Positions 18,425-27,935 of a DNA stretch of 64,000 nt are shown piece by piece. Position numbers and translations under genes: made by a program. Origin of the DNA: an uncultured Opitutaceae bacterium (lineage in GTDB: Bacteria; Verrucomicrobiota; Verrucomicrobiia; Opitutales; Opitutaceae). Location of the stretch: assembly GCA_903862935.1 (NCBI GenBank), contig CAIOZY010000028.1, positions 1 to 64,000 of the forward strand, read 5' to 3'. The notes under the pieces were generated by a model, which saw nothing but the letters and a program-made list of their open reading frames with translations, ran no database searches and was not told the origin of the DNA. The first letter of the stretch is position 1, and each line of letters starts with the position of its first letter.

Positions 18425-19696
18425 TCAGCGCCGGGTGTACCGCTCCACCCGCACATCCGCGGTTATCGCATGGGCAAGCATGCGCTCCACCCGGCACTGC
18501 CGCGCAGTGACCTTGGCCACTTCGACCGAGGCCTCGCGCGTCATCCGCTGATAGGTCACCGTCTTTAGGAACTTGCCGACCCAGACTCCCCCGGTGTACC
18601 GCGCCGCGCGGCTTGTAGGGAGTATATGATTGGTGCCAATGGACTTGTCCCCGTAGGCAACGGTAGTCTCCTCTCCAATGAAGAGGGACCCGTAGTTGGT
18701 CAGGCGCTCGAAGTAGTAGGCCGGATCGAGCACCTGGATTTCCAGGTGCTCCGGGGCGTAGTCGTCGCACAGGGCCACGGCTTCCTCGGGGCTCTGCGCC
18801 ACATAGATGCGTCCGTTGGCTCCCCAGCTTTGAGCGGCGATGTCGCGGGTGGGCAGGACGGCGAGCTGGCGCTCCACCTCGGCCAGGCACTGGCGGCCGA
18901 AGGTCTCGCTCAGGCACACGAGGGCTATGCCGCTGTTGGGGTCGTGCTCGGCCTGCCCAAGGAGGTCGCAGGCCACAAGAGCCGGATCGGCTGAGTCGTC
19001 GGCCAAAACCATGATCTCCGTCGGCCCGGCCAACAGGTCGATCCCGCAACGCCCGAACAGCTGCCGCTTGGCCTCGGCAACGTACTTGTTTCCCGCCCCG
19101 CACAGGACATCCACGGGTTCGACTACCCCCATCCCGAACGCCATGAGCGCCAAAGCCGGAACCCCGCCTATGACAAAGACCCTGTCAGCCCCCGCGGCGT
19201 GGATCGCGTTGATCGTGGCCGGATACCAGCCCTCGCCCCGGACTGGCGGGGTGCAGGCGAGCACCGTCTTAACCCCCGCCACCTTCGCGGGAATGATACT
19301 CATCTGCGCCGATCCAAACATGGGATAGCGCCCACCCGGGACATAGCTCCCAACCGAGGAGACGGGAATGTGCTTGTGCCCCAAGACAACCCCCGGCCGG
19401 GTCTCAACCTCCAGCGGGGCCATGGTCGCCCGCTGCGCCTCGGCGAAGCGCCGGACGTTGCCCTGACAGAAGTGCGTGTCGGCAATCACCTGGGGATCAA
19501 GCCGGGCTATCGCCGACCGGATCTCAGCCGGACTCAGCTCAAAGTTTGTCGGTTTCCAATCATCGAACTTTTCGCTGTATCGGCGAACGGCGGCGAGCCC
19601 GTTCTTCTCAAGGTCCAGCAGCATGGCCGAGACGACCTGGGCAGTCTCAGGATCGTTTTCGAATAGGCGATGGTTGCCTTCTTTGATGGTCTTCAT
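18425..19696 (-). CDS. Histidinol dehydrogenase family protein, possibly HpsN-type sulfopropanediol 3-dehydrogenase
   Basis: HisD fold motifs (SYVPGGRYPM, GPTEIMVLAD, LLGQAEHDPNS, YAPEHLEI) plus LTNYGSLFIGEETTVAYGDKSIGTNHILPT and YTGGVWVGKFLKTVTYQR, recalled as typical of HpsN-like paralogues. Confidence 0.8.
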   Translation of the reverse strand: MKTIKEGNHRLFENDPETAQVVSAMLLDLEKNGLAAVRRYSEKFDDWKPTNFELSPAEIRSAIARLDPQVIADTHFCQGNVRRFAEAQRATMAPLEVETRPGVVLGHKHIPVSSVGSYVPGGRYPMFGSAQMSIIPAKVAGVKTVLACTPPVRGEGWYPATINAIHAAGADRVFVIGGVPALALMAFGMGVVEPVDVLCGAGNKYVAEAKRQLFGRCGIDLLAGPTEIMVLADDSADPALVACDLLGQAEHDPNSGIALVCLSETFGRQCLAEVERQLAVLPTRDIAAQSWGANGRIYVAQSPEEAVALCDDYAPEHLEIQVLDPAYYFERLTNYGSLFIGEETTVAYGDKSIGTNHILPTSRAARYTGGVWVGKFLKTVTYQRMTREASVEVAKVTARQCRVERMLAHAITADVRVERYTRR

Positions 19697-19737
19697 CGGC
19701 TGAGAGCATGAAGGATGGGAGGCTCAAGGGCGACAAA

Positions 19738-19760
19738 AAAGTTTCCTTTTAAGAAACTTT
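19738..19760. promoter_or_regulatory. Palindrome AAAGTTTC-CTTTTAA-GAAACTTT upstream of the hisD-like gene (operator or minus-strand terminator)
   Basis: Perfect 8-bp arms, 42 bp upstream of the hisD-like start. The minus strand continues into a T run after the stem. Confidence 0.5.
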
Positions 19761-19825
19761 AGCGCGACCGCGATGCCATGCCGAAAGCGGGATGTCTGGA
19801 ACTCCGGGTCCAGAATCGCAGGAGC

Positions 19826-20887
19826 CTAGTCGAGCTTCTGAAGCTGCGCGCGGACAACCTCGGCGGTTAGGGGCAGGAACTCACCCTCGCGAAGGACCAT
19901 TTCCTGGCCTTCCCGGCTGAGCACGTAACGCAGAAATTCGATAACCTTCGGGTCGGCGGGGATGGCAGGTCCCTTGTTGATGTAGAACATGACGGGCCGA
20001 GCGAGCGGGTAGCTCAAATTCGCCACGTTTTCCTTTGTGGCCTCGACGTAGGGCCCGCCGTCATCCACCGCCAGTGCAACAAGCTTGGCGTTGGGATTCC
20101 GGTATCCGGCCCCGGCAAGGCCGATGCCGCGACGATCCGAGCCGACGGCATCGACGACCTTCTGGTAGGCATCGACAAGGCGGTTGATCACGGGGGCCGC
20201 CGATTCGGTCCCGGCCGACGGGATCTCCTCCTCGACGTTCTCAAACTGCCTCAGGCCGCAGTTCCAAAGGACGCTGCCCTTCATGACCGTTTGCGAGAAG
20301 AAGTATCCGGGCGCCTCATAGGCGAGGCCGCTGTAGGGATGAATCGGCTCACCACACCACCCACCGGACAGGCCCAGCTGATCCCAGGAGCGAACAGCCG
20401 ACTTGGCCCCCCGCCTGCATTCGACTCCCAAGATTGCATCCAACTGAGCGAACGTGAGTTTCGAGATGGGGTTGTCCCTGTTCACAAAGACCCCGAGCGC
20501 CATGATCTTGTCCTGGCACCCGTAGCTTCCGGTCAGGACGGTGATCGGAGTCAATTTTTGCCGGGTCATCTTCTCATAGGCCGCAGCCTCAGGGGGAATG
20601 ATCTCTCGGGCCAAGACCCCCAGGTCGATCCTCTCGGTATACAAGCCAGCGATGGCTGCAGCGCTGGTCACAAGCTTGTCCTCAAACCGGGCGCCGGGAT
20701 GGTACTTTTGGAACCCCTGTTCCCAAAGCTTCATCATGGGCCGCAGGAACCCATGTCCCCAGCTGCGGATCGTTCCGCTGACCTGCCTCGTTGGTTGGTA
20801 GGAGGGGAGCGCACTCAGGTCCTGCGCGGAACCCCGCACAGTCGCAAAAAGCGCTATGACCGCCGCGATTCGAGCTACATGACTCAT
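19826..20887 (-). CDS. PstS-like phosphate-type substrate-binding protein
   Basis: Signal peptide; GTIRSWGHGFLRPMMKLWEQGFQKYHPGARFE; LTFAQLDAILG; C-terminal LSREGQEMVLREGEFLPL. Confidence 0.75.
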   Translation of the reverse strand: MSHVARIAAVIALFATVRGSAQDLSALPSYQPTRQVSGTIRSWGHGFLRPMMKLWEQGFQKYHPGARFEDKLVTSAAAIAGLYTERIDLGVLAREIIPPEAAAYEKMTRQKLTPITVLTGSYGCQDKIMALGVFVNRDNPISKLTFAQLDAILGVECRRGAKSAVRSWDQLGLSGGWCGEPIHPYSGLAYEAPGYFFSQTVMKGSVLWNCGLRQFENVEEEIPSAGTESAAPVINRLVDAYQKVVDAVGSDRRGIGLAGAGYRNPNAKLVALAVDDGGPYVEATKENVANLSYPLARPVMFYINKGPAIPADPKVIEFLRYVLSREGQEMVLREGEFLPLTAEVVRAQLQKLD

Positions 20888-20933
20888 AAAAGGGTCCTTT
20901 TCTCAGCCCGGTGATGGATGCTCCGACCGGCGT

Positions 20934-22145
20934 CTACTCGAGCTTCCTCAGCTGCTCCTGCACGACCTTCGCCGTTAGCGGAAGATAGCGGCCTTCCCGC
21001 TGCACCTCCTCCTGACCCTCCTGGCTCAGGACATAGTGAAGAAACTCGTTGATCTTCGGATCGATCGGTTGTCCCGGATTTCGGTTAAAGATGAAGTAAC
21101 TCTCGTGGAAGAGGGGATAGGTCCTGTCGCGCACGGTCTCGAGGCTTCGCATGACATAGGGCCCTCCTTCGTAGGATTGGACCGCGAGTTCCTTCAGCTC
21201 CGGCCCCAGCGAGACCGGAGAAACGTAGTACAGGGCATAGCGGTCCTTGGCGATCGCCCGCCGGGCCTGCATGCTCCAGCTGTTTATCTTGCCGTTGGGC
21301 ATGACGTAGTTGGTGAAGGCCTGATATCCCTCGACCCACATATCGCTTTCCTTGAGAATATCGTTGGAGAATTTCTGGCTCACACCCGCCCGGGCGTTCT
21401 GCCCGCCGACATGAATGGGCTTGTCGGCCCATTCACCTGTTAGGCCAAGCTGTCCCCAGGTCCGGATATTCTCCTCGGGCCCCCGCGAGTAGGGGTACTC
21501 GGTATGCCACACGCTGCCTACATAGCCCCCCGTTCTCGCGCCGCCGAAGACCCCATCGAGCTGCTTCATGGTGATCCGCGTGAGCGGATTCGCCCGGTTG
21601 ACGACAATGATTCCCGGAGGACTCCATCCATAGACATCGAAGGACCCGGTCAACGCCGAGACCTCAGTCATCGGATGGTGGAAAACCTGTTCGAAGGTCA
21701 GCCGGTCGGCAAGGCTGGCCTCCTTGTTCATGCTCAGGTCGGCGACTCCGCAGGCCAGTGCCGGCGCGGCGATCGCGACTGTAGGCAAGTGATACTCGAG
21801 CGTGATGCCCGGCTGGAACTTCTTGAATCCCTCCCTCCAGTACTCTCCCAGGTCGCCGTCCTTGATGTAGTTGTTTCCCCAGATTCGCAGCGTGGCGGTC
21901 AGCCGCTGTTTCGGCACATAATGGGGAAGGTCGCTCAGATCCCACCTGTTCGTGTATCCGCCCACCTGGCCGTGGGCTTTGCGGAATCCACTGACATCCT
22001 GGGTCCAGATGCTAACCCCCGCATTCTCCGGCTCCTTGCCGCCAGCTGGTTGGACCTCCGCACTGCGGAGTTGGAGATCGAGGGCGCAAACGAGCAACGC
22101 AGAAAGCAGCGCCCGGCTAAGGTGTAATGCGGAGACTTGGTTCAT
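20934..22145 (-). CDS. PstS-like substrate-binding protein (tandem paralogue)
   Basis: Signal peptide; LRIWGNNYIKDGDLGEYWREGFKKFQPGITLEYHLPT; ITMKQLDGVFGG; LSQEGQEEVQREGRYLPL, similar to the neighbour. Confidence 0.72.
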   Translation of the reverse strand: MNQVSALHLSRALLSALLVCALDLQLRSAEVQPAGGKEPENAGVSIWTQDVSGFRKAHGQVGGYTNRWDLSDLPHYVPKQRLTATLRIWGNNYIKDGDLGEYWREGFKKFQPGITLEYHLPTVAIAAPALACGVADLSMNKEASLADRLTFEQVFHHPMTEVSALTGSFDVYGWSPPGIIVVNRANPLTRITMKQLDGVFGGARTGGYVGSVWHTEYPYSRGPEENIRTWGQLGLTGEWADKPIHVGGQNARAGVSQKFSNDILKESDMWVEGYQAFTNYVMPNGKINSWSMQARRAIAKDRYALYYVSPVSLGPELKELAVQSYEGGPYVMRSLETVRDRTYPLFHESYFIFNRNPGQPIDPKINEFLHYVLSQEGQEEVQREGRYLPLTAKVVQEQLRKLE

Positions 22146-22548
22146 GGTCGGCAGGATGGCCCCGGTCGAGGGGAGTCTTGAGATAAAGGAACTTACCTTG
22201 AGGGACTGGAAAAGCCAGACTCAGTCCGGATAAAACCAGGGGGGGTCGAGCCCTTCCCGATACCGAACAATCCGAAAGCGCCCGTCGGAATAGGATTCGC
22301 TCAGGTTCACTGATCAATGTCAGCGCCTTTCACGCGAAACTCCGGGCGAGCGCAGGCCCGATCAGGCCGTCAGGGGATTTCCCACGTGTCAGGCGCGCGG
22401 GCCAACGCGCGAATCGGGAGATAACAGCCGATCGCAAGCTGCTGGCAGACTTAAGGGACCAATGGAAGTCGCTAATAGATCAGAGCTTGAGCCTCAGGCC
22501 CCCAATTCGATACTTGCCCGCCGGTACTCAGGAGGCATCCTCCACGCG

Positions 22549-22830
22549 ATGAAGGCTTGGAAAAAGGTGAGCTCTCTGGCCGCACTTTCAATGGGGTGGG
22601 TGCTTGCGGGACCCGTTACCTGCAACTCCATCCTCGAGCCGTCGAAGCACGCGCAGGATGATGGATACACGTATGTGACACCAACCGGCTCGATCGCTCC
22701 GCAGCGCGTGAAGAAGGGCGGTGACGCTGTGATGAGTTCCGAGCTGAATTCAACGACGGCGGTGGGGTTCAGCCAGATGCCGCTGGGTAACGTGAGGACG
22801 CCCAGATCGGGGGGCGGAGGAGGCCCGTAA
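22549..22830 (+). CDS. Small predicted secreted protein of unknown function
   Basis: MKAWKKVSSLAALSMGWVLAGPVT signal-like N-terminus; Gly-rich C-terminus; single ORF only. Confidence 0.4.
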   Translation: MKAWKKVSSLAALSMGWVLAGPVTCNSILEPSKHAQDDGYTYVTPTGSIAPQRVKKGGDAVMSSELNSTTAVGFSQMPLGNVRTPRSGGGGGP

Positions 22831-22998
22831 GGGCCCGAGATCAGAAGGGCGAACGCTGCCCCCTGCAACCGGTCTCAATTGTCGGCAGCGCCTAGAGCCT
22901 TCTTGAAGCGCCGCCCGGAGCGGGTGAAGTTGGTTTCAGCGAGAAATGCCGTGCACAGAGGCATTTCCATCTGAATAAGAACGAAAGAGATCATTTCC

Positions 22999-23790
22999 AT
23001 GCCCGACACCCCATCCTTCTCCTTGCGCGGAAAAACGGTCGTCTTAATCGGCGGCACCGGCCTTCTTGGCCGCGCCCTGGCCACGGCCCTAGCCGGTGCA
23101 GGTGCCTCGCTCGTGATCACCTCGCGCGACCGCGCGAGGGCCGAGGAGATCGCAAAGGCGGAACGGGCGGCTGGCAGGACGGTCCACTCCGAATCGGCCG
23201 ACCTCGAAGAGGAAGCCCAGATCCTGGCCCTGCGGGACCGGATCGTGAAGGCCCACCCGCGGATCGACGGGTTGGTCATCAACGCAGCCTACAAGCAGCC
23301 CATGAAGCAGGGCTGGGCCAGCCCACTCTCGGAATGGGAGCTTTCGATGCGGGTCAATGCAACAGGTGTCTTTGCGGCCCTTCGGACCTTCGGGGATGTG
23401 ATCGCAAGCCAAGGCGGCGGAAGCGTTGTGGGCATCTCCTCGATGCAGGGCATGGTCGGGCAGAATCCCTGGCTCTACGAGGGGACCAACCTGTTCACCG
23501 CACCGGACTACTTCTTCCACAAGGCGGGCATGATCAACCTGGTCCGATACTCGGCCACTCATTACGGACCGCGCAAGGTCCGTGTGAACGCCGTCGCTCC
23601 CGGCGGAATCTACAATCCGGACAAGCCCCAGCCCGCGGCCTTCCTGGAGCGATTTGGAAAGATGACTGCCCTTGACCGAATGGCTGACGCTGCCGAAATC
23701 ACCGGTGCCGTGGTGTTCCTGTTAAGCGACGCGTCAAGCTACGTGACGGGAACAACCCTGACCGTCGACGGCGGCTACACCGCTCGCTAA
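22999..23790 (+). CDS. SDR-family oxidoreductase
   Basis: LIGGTGLLGRALATALAGAGA (cofactor loop), INAAYK, YEGTN..., VNAVAPGGIYN, TVDGGYTAR. Confidence 0.9.
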   Translation: MPDTPSFSLRGKTVVLIGGTGLLGRALATALAGAGASLVITSRDRARAEEIAKAERAAGRTVHSESADLEEEAQILALRDRIVKAHPRIDGLVINAAYKQPMKQGWASPLSEWELSMRVNATGVFAALRTFGDVIASQGGGSVVGISSMQGMVGQNPWLYEGTNLFTAPDYFFHKAGMINLVRYSATHYGPRKVRVNAVAPGGIYNPDKPQPAAFLERFGKMTALDRMADAAEITGAVVFLLSDASSYVTGTTLTVDGGYTAR

Positions 23791-23881
23791 GGCCCAGCGA
23801 TCCTCTTATCAGTCAAGCCCGCCACGGTAATCGCGGAGTCGGGCCGGAGCCTGGCTTAGATCGCAGGACCAGGAGAGCGCA

Positions 23882-24409
23882 TCATCCCGCAGCGGGTCTC
23901 TGCGGGGCCTCCTGAAGGAGCGACGCAAGGTCGAGCGGCTCGGTGCCCATGGCGAGGCCGCCGTCGGCGGTGCGTGGCCACTGCCCAGCAGGGCGGTCCC
24001 AGTAGAGTTCGATCCCATTTCCATCCGGGTCGCGCAGGTAGATCGCCTCACTCACGCCGTGATCGGCCGCGCCGTCGAGGGGCAGCCCGGCTGCTATGAC
24101 CCGGCCCACAGCTGCGGCAAGTTCGACGCGATTCTGGAAGAGGATTGCGACATGGTAGAGGCCGGTTGTCCCCCGGGGGGGCGGCTGGCCGCCCGCGCTC
24201 TCCCAGGTGTTGAGGCCCAGGTGGTGATGGTACCCACCAAACGACAGAAAGACGGCTTGTGACCCGTAGCGCTGCGTGACTGAGAATCCGAGCACGTCGC
24301 GGTAGAACTTGAGCGATCGGTCCAAGTCGGCGACCTTGAGGTGGACATGGCCGATGCTCGCCTTCGGGGCAGATACTCCGGCCGTTTCGAGCGGTTGGTG
24401 GACTTTCAT
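23882..24409 (-). CDS. VOC-family (glyoxalase / extradiol dioxygenase-like) protein
   Basis: IGHVHLKVADLDRSLKFYRDVLGF...HHHLGLNTWES...LRDPDGNGIELYWDRP. Confidence 0.9.
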   Translation of the reverse strand: MKVHQPLETAGVSAPKASIGHVHLKVADLDRSLKFYRDVLGFSVTQRYGSQAVFLSFGGYHHHLGLNTWESAGGQPPPRGTTGLYHVAILFQNRVELAAAVGRVIAAGLPLDGAADHGVSEAIYLRDPDGNGIELYWDRPAGQWPRTADGGLAMGTEPLDLASLLQEAPQRPAAG

Positions 24410-24611
24410 GAGTGAATCTTGTCGATAGTGGAATGTCACGAGTCCCCCTTCGGGGCGCGTGCTTAACGCTTGCCGCTGGGCTCAGCGAAATCGAGCACAC
24501 ATTGTTGTGCATGCCCGCAGATCTCTCCCTAAGTTCGCCCGGGTGGAATCCAGAAATCCCCGGGCTTTCGCAAGGGGCCAATACCTCACTCCATGGTGGC
24601 AGCTCAGGTGC

Positions 24612-26192
24612 TCAGTGCAGCTGGATCAGCGACGGTGTCGCGTAGGCCGCCGGGTCCGTCGTCGCGAGGAATGAGAGCTGGACGAGCAGCCGGAAGACGT
24701 CGCGGTTCTGTGTCGAGGACGGCTGCCCTGGTAGGTCCGGCGGGTCGGCAACCACATAGTGGCGGCCGGCATAATTGAGTTCGGCGACGACATGGCCGAT
24801 GCGTGTGGCCGATGTAGGAATCAGATCGAGCGTGGCGTGGTCCTCAAGATCGGGAAGGGGCGCCCAGTACAGGGGCTCGCCTTGGGGCGCCAGAGGTATT
24901 GGGGCTGTCTTTGATATAGTCCTGATATCAACGATTCTGGGTGGCGCGGGCCGCGCAGGGCGGCGGGCTATCTCTCCGCCTCCGTCTCCCTGAAAATAAT
25001 CCCTGAAGAGGCGGAATCCATCGCCCTCGTTGGCGAGGGCGTTCATCACGGTGATCAGGGAACGCATGATCAGACGCACGCGGAAGGGCCCGTTGCCCTG
25101 CGGCTTGTCTGCGACTTCAAACCCCTTGAAGACCAGAAGATTGAAACGGTTGATGGGATCGTCCCAGCCCCAGTATGCCTTCTGTTCAGCGAGGGCATTG
25201 CACAGGGCGAATGACGTATCGTTCGCAATGATCTGGAAGTAGAAATCCTTACCGGGCTGGCCCGACTTGCCGGCAGCGCCCCCGGCCTTCGGGGGTGAGG
25301 TCCCAGATCCCTCCTCCGAAGCGCCTTTCTGCAGTGCCGAGGTCAGGGTCTTCAGAAGAGACGTTAGAGCCTTCGCCTCGTCCTGGGGCTCTTCGGCAAC
25401 CTTTGCCTGCTTCGCTCCGGGCTTCGTTTCCGAGTCGCCAACCGCCAGATACAGGAGCCCGTGCCGCTGATATTCACGGGCGAGAGCGCAGGCGCGAAGG
25501 AACCGGTCGTAATGACCCTTTGGACCGTCAGGCGCGACATCGACCGGATCTTTCGGATCACGAATCCCCTGCCAGGGATCGTTTTCCAGAATCTCGGTTC
25601 GATCGTCTTTTTTGGGCTCGGATACCGCCGTTTCGCCGGCCCTGCCGCGGCCCTCCCTCCCATGGGCCAGTCCTGCCTGCTCCGCCGGCACTTCATCTCC
25701 GGTCACAGCATCCGGGAAGATCTCGATTTTCTCGATCAGGACCCTCATCAGCAGATCGATCGGCCAACCCTCCTCGTACAGGTCATAGAACACCTCGGGC
25801 TTGATCGGCTGCAGAAGCTGCTGGGCGAACTTGTCGCCGGCTAGGGGAACGAGCGTGAACACGGGCTGGTGGGTTGCCGTGCCGCTGAGCGTGCCGTTGG
25901 CGACGTGAAAATTCGTAGCGCCGTTGTTAGTGAGCCCAATCTCCTTGTTGTCCCCTAGCCCGAGCTGCGAGGTGAAGGTGTAGCTCGCGGAAATCTGGGT
26001 GAGCTGGAAGAAGTACGTGGGCTCGTGCTCGTGGAGCCGGGCCAGGTTGAGCAGCATCTGCCGGTTCTGGGTGTCGGCGTAGACATCGCCGTAGTCGTTG
26101 AACGACCGTCTGAGTGCCGGCCGGCTCGCGCACCCACCAAAAAGTGTCAGGGCGCACACGACCGCGAGAACGCTTGGGGTTGGGCGCATCAC
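24612..26192 (-). CDS. Predicted lipoprotein of unknown function
   Basis: Lipobox-like LTLFGGCASR; full-length ORF, NRQMLLNLARLHEHEPTYFFQLTQISASYTF. Confidence 0.65.
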   Translation of the reverse strand: MMRPTPSVLAVVCALTLFGGCASRPALRRSFNDYGDVYADTQNRQMLLNLARLHEHEPTYFFQLTQISASYTFTSQLGLGDNKEIGLTNNGATNFHVANGTLSGTATHQPVFTLVPLAGDKFAQQLLQPIKPEVFYDLYEEGWPIDLLMRVLIEKIEIFPDAVTGDEVPAEQAGLAHGREGRGRAGETAVSEPKKDDRTEILENDPWQGIRDPKDPVDVAPDGPKGHYDRFLRACALAREYQRHGLLYLAVGDSETKPGAKQAKVAEEPQDEAKALTSLLKTLTSALQKGASEEGSGTSPPKAGGAAGKSGQPGKDFYFQIIANDTSFALCNALAEQKAYWGWDDPINRFNLLVFKGFEVADKPQGNGPFRVRLIMRSLITVMNALANEGDGFRLFRDYFQGDGGGEIARRPARPAPPRIVDIRTISKTAPIPLAPQGEPLYWAPLPDLEDHATLDLIPTSATRIGHVVAELNYAGRHYVVADPPDLPGQPSSTQNRDVFRLLVQLSFLATTDPAAYATPSLIQLH

Positions 26193-26271
26193 GCGCCGGA
26201 GCCTAGGGGATTGTCCCCGAATGGCAATTTCGGAATCGCTCCGGCGGGCGCGCCGGCCGTTCCGGGCAGTT

Positions 26272-27171
26272 CTAAGCGACGAGGGACGACTGGGACTCGC
26301 GCTCGGCGAGCCTGCGGCGGATCTTCATCAGCGCCATCTGTTGCAGCTGGCGGATCCGCTCGCGGGTCACATTGAAGCGCTTGCTCACCTCTTCGAGAGT
26401 CATCTCGTCCCCGCCGCTCAAGCCGAAGCGCAGCCGGATGATCTCCGCCTCGCGCTTGTCGAGCGAGGCGACCATTTCCCTCAGGTCCGATGACAGGTCC
26501 TTTGCCCGGAGCTGGTCGGAGGGCATGGCGGCGCCCTCGTCCCGCACGATGTCGCCCAGGGAGGCCGAGTCCGAGGTCTCCCCAAGGGGGGCGTCGAGCG
26601 AGGCAGGCTGGACCGAGACCGACTTCAGGTGGGAAACCTTGCTGACGGGCAGGTTCAGCTCGATCGCGAGCTCCTCGTCAGTGGGCTCGCGGCCCAGCTC
26701 GTCGGTTAGGGTCCGGGTCATCTTCCGCATCTGCGAGATCCGGGCGACCGCGTGAACGGGCAGCCGGATTGTCTTGGACTGGTTGGCCAGAGCCCGTTGC
26801 ATCGACTGCTTGATCCACCAGGAGGCGTACGTGCTGAGCTTTCCGCCCTTTCGGGGGTCATAGCGGTCCACGGCCTTCACCAGACCGATATTGCCCTCGC
26901 TGATCAGGTCGAGCAGCGGAAGGCCGAAGTCCCGATAGTCCATGGCGATCTTAACCACCAGGCGCAGGTTCGCCTGGATCATGTGACTTCGGGCTGCCTG
27001 ATCGCCCCGGCGGATCTTGGCGGCAAGCTTTAGCTCCTCGTCAAGGGTCAGAAGCGGCGTCTTGCCAATCTCCTGAAGGTAGGCGCTGAGGCTGTCGCGT
27101 TCCGGCGGCGCCTCCCTCTCGGGAGCGGGTGCGGGACGTTCGGATGTGATGGACGGGGAAAAGTGTCTCAT
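26272..27171 (-). CDS. RNA polymerase sigma-70 family factor (RpoD/RpoS-like, non-primary)
   Basis: DLISEGNIGLVKAVDRYDPRKGGKLSTYASWWIKQSMQRALANQSKTIRLPVH and region 4 [16 protein letters not shown]. Confidence 0.93.
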   Translation of the reverse strand: MRHFSPSITSERPAPAPEREAPPERDSLSAYLQEIGKTPLLTLDEELKLAAKIRRGDQAARSHMIQANLRLVVKIAMDYRDFGLPLLDLISEGNIGLVKAVDRYDPRKGGKLSTYASWWIKQSMQRALANQSKTIRLPVHAVARISQMRKMTRTLTDELGREPTDEELAIELNLPVSKVSHLKSVSVQPASLDAPLGETSDSASLGDIVRDEGAAMPSDQLRAKDLSSDLREMVASLDKREAEIIRLRFGLSGGDEMTLEEVSKRFNVTRERIRQLQQMALMKIRRRLAERESQSSLVA

Positions 27172-27178
27172 GGAAATG

Positions 27179-27259
27179 TTAAGAGGAGGAGCCGCGGTCA
27201 CCCGCGTCCCATGCGGTGAACACGACCAGCACGACAAGAATGGCGGCTTGGATGATCAT
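27179..27259 (-). CDS. Possible 26-aa hydrophobic leader/small membrane ORF upstream of the sigma factor
   Basis: Reads MIIQAAILVVLVVFTAWDAGDRGSSS*, ending 7 nt before the sigma start; no clear Shine-Dalgarno. Confidence 0.2.
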   Translation of the reverse strand: MIIQAAILVVLVVFTAWDAGDRGSSS

Positions 27260-27314
27260 CGGTAATGGAGATAGTTGACTGTTTGGTAAAAAATTTGATC
27301 CACGAAAAATGATA

Positions 27315-27926
27315 TCATGCAACAGCCGCTGACCGGGCCCTCAACAGGTCCAGTCCCATCGCCGGCAGGTGCCGGATGACCTCGGGATCGTTCATGATGC
27401 GCCCCTGGCTCACGACCCCTTCGATCAGGCCCACCAGACTGGCTGCCTTTTCGACTGGGTCGCAGGGCTCGATGGACCCGTCCGCCACCGCGTCGCGGAT
27501 CGCCGACTCGTAGTACCGCCGCTTGCAGGCGCAGATCTCTCTGATCTTGGCTCCGAGCTTTTCATCGCGAGTGCTAATCTCTGTACCCAAGGAACATACG
27601 GGACATCCAAGAACCTTCCCCGATCTCTCCTTGGACTCCACCTGCCGCTTGTAAATGGCCTGAAGGTAGTCCGTAAGCCGCTTGAGGGGCTCAATCGACG
27701 GTGAAAACTGGGCGTCCAGCTGGGGCTTCCATTTCTCGCTCCAAAGGGCGTCCACCGCAGCCACCGCTAGATCGGACTTCGAGTGGAAAAAATAGTAAAA
27801 GCTCCCCTTGTTGACGTCCGCCCTCCGGCAGATGTCATCGATCGTGATAGCCCCATAGCTCTCCTCCCACATGAGATCGAGCGCGGCCTCCATCAGGTGC
27901 TGTCTGGCGTCACTTGTTCTACCCAT
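27315..27926 (-). CDS. TetR/AcrR-family transcriptional regulator
   Basis: ARQHLMEAALDLMWEESYGAITIDDICRRADVNKGSFYYFFHSKSDL. Confidence 0.92.
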   Translation of the reverse strand: MGRTSDARQHLMEAALDLMWEESYGAITIDDICRRADVNKGSFYYFFHSKSDLAVAAVDALWSEKWKPQLDAQFSPSIEPLKRLTDYLQAIYKRQVESKERSGKVLGCPVCSLGTEISTRDEKLGAKIREICACKRRYYESAIRDAVADGSIEPCDPVEKAASLVGLIEGVVSQGRIMNDPEVIRHLPAMGLDLLRARSAAVA

Positions 27927-27935
27927 GACCGGAAT

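Noticed and set aside
24612-26192. Lipoprotein considered as part of a new secretion or surface system
   Set aside because: Stands alone among unrelated genes; no partner genes to support a system.
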